Below, piece by piece: positions 15,623-18,601 of a stretch of DNA of 18,601 bases (positions are counted from its first letter, which is position 1; every line of letters starts with the position of its first letter). This DNA is from Bacteriovoracaceae bacterium. Its GTDB lineage: Bacteria > Bdellovibrionota > Bacteriovoracia > Bacteriovoracales > Bacteriovoracaceae. The notes under the pieces were generated by a model. The model ran no database searches and was not told the origin of the DNA. It was given only the letters and a program-made list of their open reading frames with translations. The stretch spans positions 1-18,601 of the forward strand of contig JAGLCH010000267.1 of assembly GCA_023146355.1 (NCBI GenBank), read 5' to 3'. The translations under genes and the position numbers were made by a program.

Positions 15623-16617
15623 TGGAAACAGTACTTGTAACTGGTGCTAGAGGCTTCCTTGGAAAAAAAATAGTTAAGGCACTCCTTAAAAATGGCCACA
15701 GCGTCAAAGCTTTTTCACGAACTATAGATAAAGAGCTTAAGTCCCTTCCTATCCAAACGATCTCTGGGGACATCACGAACTTAGAATCAATGATGCTTGC
15801 GCTAGAAGGCGTTGATGGTGTAATCCATACCGCCTCTAAGGTTGGAATGTGGGGAGAGTATTCAGACTTTTATACTACCAATGTGATCGGTACTGAGAAT
15901 CTGATTAAGGCCTGTATCAGCAACAAGGTTAAAAAACTCGTTTATACTTCCACTCCAAGTGTCGTTTTTGGAAAGGATGACCTTTGTGGAGTAGATGAAT
16001 CAACTCCCTACCCCAAAAATTATCTTACCCATTACGCCAAGACTAAATCCATTGCTGAAAAATTTGTTTTAAAATCAAATGGGATAGGAGGGCTTGTCAC
16101 AACAGCGCTCAGACCGCATTTAATCTATGGTGAAGATGATCCAAACCTTCTCCCAAGACTTGCCGAAGCATCGAGGGCGGGAAAATTAAAGCGCGTAGGC
16201 CCAGGCAAAAACCTAGTGGATATTATCTATGTGGATAATGCAGCGGATTCCCACGTCAAAGCATATGAAGTTTTGTCAAAAAACTCAAATAATCAAGGAA
16301 AGGCCTACTTTATATCCCAAGAGCGTCCCGTTAATTGCTGGGAATTCATTAATCAGCTTCTAGAGATTTCAAATGCTCCTAAAGTATGCAGAGAAGTTCC
16401 TATCTGGTTGGCATACACTGTTGGCTCAATATATGAACTATTCTATGGACTCTTTAGAATTAAAAGATCAGAACCTCCAATGACAAGGTTTGTTGCGCTT
16501 CAATTGGGAAAGTCTCATTACTTCAATCTAATAAATGCTAAAAAAGATTTTGGTTACGATCCAAAGATAACGATCGAGCATTCACTGAAACTCATGAAAA
16601 GTCGCTATAAGAGCTAG
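15622..16617 (+). CDS. oleD: OleD, NAD(P)H-dependent 2-alkyl-3-ketoalkanoate reductase
   Basis: OleD reduces the beta-keto acid from OleA to the 2-alkyl-3-hydroxyalkanoic acid used by OleC. The 331-aa extended short-chain dehydrogenase has VTGARGFLG (GxxGxxG cofactor loop, residues about 5-14), YTSTPSVVFG with catalytic Ser/Thr around 110-111, and Tyr138 and Lys142 in HYAKTKS. LRPHLIYGEDDP at about 166-177 is typical of the 3-beta-HSD/OleD group. It starts in a TAATG junction with oleC and closes the operon. Only 37 bases separate it from the convergent permease gene and I see no clear terminator there. Confidence 0.9.
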   Translation: METVLVTGARGFLGKKIVKALLKNGHSVKAFSRTIDKELKSLPIQTISGDITNLESMMLALEGVDGVIHTASKVGMWGEYSDFYTTNVIGTENLIKACISNKVKKLVYTSTPSVVFGKDDLCGVDESTPYPKNYLTHYAKTKSIAEKFVLKSNGIGGLVTTALRPHLIYGEDDPNLLPRLAEASRAGKLKRVGPGKNLVDIIYVDNAADSHVKAYEVLSKNSNNQGKAYFISQERPVNCWEFINQLLEISNAPKVCREVPIWLAYTVGSIYELFYGLFRIKRSEPPMTRFVALQLGKSHYFNLINAKKDFGYDPKITIEHSLKLMKSRYKS

Positions 16618-16654
16618 TCCACCACCACAATAAATCACACTTAAGTGCAGCATA

Positions 16655-17596
16655 TTAGGCAGCAATAAACCGATTAAATAGGCCAAACATTATTGGAATT
16701 GAAACGATTGAAAAAGCTAAACTTCCAAGAATGTACTGATTTACGATGGCCACATTGCGGCCCATCCGCATGGCAAAAATGGGAATTGCCATAAGAGGAG
16801 GTACTGCTGCCTGTAAAAAGATGATAAGGGATAGTTCATAATCCAGCTTTAGAAGGTAAAGTGCAGCTATCGCAATTACTGGAAAGATAAAGTTTTTAAC
16901 GAGTATAAACTTGGCCACCTCAAAAAAATCAAATTTCTTTGAGTTCTGGAAATCAACATATACATTTCCACCAACGATAATCATTAATAGAGGAATGGCC
17001 ATCCCTCCCACCATAGTAAGTGCCCCAATGATAAACACAGGAGTTAAATGAGTTAGCCTCAATAAAACGAGAACAACTGCGGCCAAAGTAGCGACTACAA
17101 CAGGATGAAACACCTTCCTCCATTTAATCTTCTCCCCCTTTGATTCAAAAAAGATATGGTAGAAATTAAAAAAGAATGGAGAATAAAGAATAGTGAAGAG
17201 AAAGAGGTTAACCAAATGAAAACTGTCTTTTCCATAAAGCCTATCAATAAGAATCAAAGGAATGAATGCAGCATTTTGAAAAAACAAGGACATGCCAAAT
17301 TCACCCTGAATATTCTTTCGTGCAACACGCTTAAAAAGATGGGCCAGTAAAAATGCAAAAAAAGTAAATACAATCCACGAAGCAGGATAAAGGATGATTT
17401 TATCAACTTGCTCAACTTTAAAATGTTTAAAGACTTTTACAAAGGATAAGGCAGGCAGAGAGACTTCGAGCAACAGCGGCGAGATTGCAGATAAAACCGC
17501 GAGCGGAAGGATTTTCTTTGAGATTAAAGAAAAACCTATCAGCCCGATCGCAAATAGGATTGCAACTGCCTCAAATGTTGAATAAAAGGTATCCAC
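16655..17596 (-). CDS. AEC-family permease (auxin efflux carrier-like)
   Basis: This is a 313-aa integral membrane protein with about ten hydrophobic segments in two halves, and the AEC-type pattern at the N-terminus (FAIGLIGFSLISKKILP, then LLLEVSLPALSF). Known relatives export or import small organic acids such as malate or malonate; the substrate here is unknown. It is convergent with oleD, so it is not part of that operon. I chose the GTG at 17596 because GGAGG (17602-17606) lies five bases upstream. The in-frame TTG at 17608 overlaps that ribosome site and is unlikely. Confidence 0.8.
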   Translation of the reverse strand: MDTFYSTFEAVAILFAIGLIGFSLISKKILPLAVLSAISPLLLEVSLPALSFVKVFKHFKVEQVDKIILYPASWIVFTFFAFLLAHLFKRVARKNIQGEFGMSLFFQNAAFIPLILIDRLYGKDSFHLVNLFLFTILYSPFFFNFYHIFFESKGEKIKWRKVFHPVVVATLAAVVLVLLRLTHLTPVFIIGALTMVGGMAIPLLMIIVGGNVYVDFQNSKKFDFFEVAKFILVKNFIFPVIAIAALYLLKLDYELSLIIFLQAAVPPLMAIPIFAMRMGRNVAIVNQYILGSLAFSIVSIPIMFGLFNRFIAA

Positions 17597-17601
17597 AAGT
17601 G

Positions 17602-17606
17602 CCTCC
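17602..17606 (-). promoter_or_regulatory. Shine-Dalgarno fixing the GTG start of the permease gene
   Basis: GGAGG on the minus strand stands five bases before the GTG at 17596 and overlaps the alternative TTG at 17608. Confidence 0.65.
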
Positions 17607-17696
17607 AATTTGTTTTTTTGACATAATCATAATCCCCTACCCTAGAATAGGCCCGAACTGCGAAGATACAGGCGGAAAATCATCAGCAAGAACAAA

Positions 17697-17930
17697 CTAA
17701 GGTCTATTCTTTCGAAGTGGCCCAAATAAAAACTCTAGACCATTGATTTTGATTTCATAGACCTGTGCAAGTAGGCCTCCAATCGCTCCCTCAGGAAACC
17801 CCTTACTTTCAAACCATACCAGATACTCTTCAGGTAAATCAATTAGAGCAATTCCAGCGTATTTACCAAAAGGCATCCGTGTATCGATAAGTTTATATAG
17901 TTCTTCTGAGTTTGGTGTTAATGAGTACAT
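17697..17930 (-). CDS. DUF3820 family protein
   Basis: This is a 77-aa small cytoplasmic protein of the DUF3820 family, recognised by MPFGKYAG, LIDLPEEYLVWF and GFPEGAIGGLL, followed by EIKINGLEFLFGPL. Biochemical function is not known to me. Relatives are sometimes labelled a quorum-sensing-regulated virulence factor, which should not be taken as function. It lies 35 bases downstream of the solute-binding protein gene on the same strand. The ATG has no clear ribosome site; a GAGG lies too far upstream. A GGTTATATCAACC mini-dyad (17936-17948) sits just before it. Confidence 0.75.
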   Translation of the reverse strand: MYSLTPNSEELYKLIDTRMPFGKYAGIALIDLPEEYLVWFESKGFPEGAIGGLLAQVYEIKINGLEFLFGPLRKNRP

Positions 17931-17965
17931 AAATAGGTTATATCAACCTCATTAAAGAGAGGCCA

Positions 17966-18601
17966 CTATTGTAAATATTTTTCAGAAAATATTTTATAAC
18001 GGCCATCAGCTAAGATATTTTCAAGCTCTTTTTTAATTTTACTTAAAGTCTCTGCCTGTTTTGCCATCTTTGACTTCTTAGATACTACAAGAAATGCAGG
18101 GCGAGATTTCACAATTGATGTTTGAATAAATTTCACACTACTTTTAATCTTTTCAGGAAGATCTGAGCTCACCATATAGTAACGAACAAACTCACTATTA
18201 TTAATATAGCCATCTGCACGACCTCGGGATACCTGAACTATTGCATTGCGCATATCACGGACTTCAGAAACCTTTATCTGTTTTGCTTTTCGCGCAAGAT
18301 CAAATTCCTTGCTAATAGAAAAACCAAGCGGAATTAAAAGCTTGTGATTAAAGAGGTCATTTAAATCTTTCATCACAAGTTTAGAAGATTTATTTACCAA
18401 AATGGCTAAGCTGCTCATATGAACGGGCGCTAAATAATCTGAATATGTTTGACGTTCAGGTGTTTGAAAAAGAGAGAAAGCAAAATCACATTTCCCAGAA
18501 CGTAAGTCAACTAGGAGTCTTTTCCAAGAAAGAAGCTTTATTGTAATATCAACATTGGCCTTCTTCATTACATGCTGAACAAGATCAACATCAATTCCGA
18601 C
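17966..18601 (-). CDS. Family-3 extracellular solute-binding protein (partial, N-terminus off window)
   Basis: The frame is open to the window edge, so the start and any signal peptide lie beyond it; 211 codons are visible. The first residues, VGIDVDLVQHVMKKA, followed by LSWKRLLVDLRSGKCDFAFS, match the amino-acid-type SBP_bac_3 fold (GxDVDL, then RLxxxLxxGxxD). PERQTYSDYLAP and GRADGYINNSEF are further family patterns. It would bind a small polar solute in the periplasm or act as a secreted sensor-like protein. No ABC permease or ATPase gene is visible, so a transport role is not shown. An internal ATG at 18568 is not the true start. Confidence 0.85.
   Translation of the reverse strand, partial: VGIDVDLVQHVMKKANVDITIKLLSWKRLLVDLRSGKCDFAFSLFQTPERQTYSDYLAPVHMSSLAILVNKSSKLVMKDLNDLFNHKLLIPLGFSISKEFDLARKAKQIKVSEVRDMRNAIVQVSRGRADGYINNSEFVRYYMVSSDLPEKIKSSVKFIQTSIVKSRPAFLVVSKKSKMAKQAETLSKIKKELENILADGRYKIFSEKYLQ

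Noticed and set aside
16618..16654. CACTTAAGTG palindrome (16638-16647) as terminator of the ole operon
   Set aside because: The stem is short and AT-rich with no T-run, so it would not form a stable terminator.

Overview
The window is AT-rich, gene-dense bacterial DNA carrying 19 protein genes I support, one of them cut by the right edge. I see no tRNA, rRNA, CRISPR array, transposase or integrase, and no stretch above about 200 bases without a gene. The content fits a free-living or predatory member of the Bdellovibrionota (Bacteriovoracaceae-like): AT-rich coding, short PilZ proteins, a GbsR-type regulator, two purine deaminases and a DUF3820 protein. That placement is my inference from gene content and has not been tested by phylogeny. 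Several genes start at TTG or GTG, and the Shine-Dalgarno (SD) position decides the start in at least five.

Left part (1-4290): a B12-binding-type radical SAM protein (143-1642, +) converges on a minus-strand pair made of an adenosine deaminase and a small membrane-anchored unknown. A histidine phosphatase gene follows (3699-4283, +) and ends in a GC-rich dyad shared with the next convergent gene. Middle part (4295-8425): a guanine deaminase-like amidohydrolase (-) is divergent, across only 54 bases, from an nfeD-stomatin operon (+). That operon meets a tandem pair of PilZ-like genes (-) at a bidirectional terminator.

Core (8489-16617): eight tightly packed plus-strand genes form what looks like one operon. 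In order they are a GbsR/MarR regulator, a beta-ketoacyl-ACP synthase, an acyl carrier protein, a CrtI/RetSat-type FAD oxidoreductase, then oleA, oleB, oleC and oleD. OleA joins two acyl chains head to head by a Claisen reaction, OleD reduces the resulting beta-keto acid, OleC closes it to a beta-lactone, and OleB removes CO2 to leave an internal cis-olefin. Nearly all junctions overlap or are separated by fewer than 10 bases. The dedicated synthase, carrier protein and FAD oxidoreductase suggest that a special acyl chain is built or redox-modified before or after condensation. The final product may therefore be a modified long-chain hydrocarbon or beta-lactone rather than the simple olefins known from Xanthomonas-type ole clusters. 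This is the most interesting system in the window.

Right part (16655-18601): minus-strand genes for an AEC-family permease, a DUF3820 protein and a truncated family-3 solute-binding protein that runs off the window.
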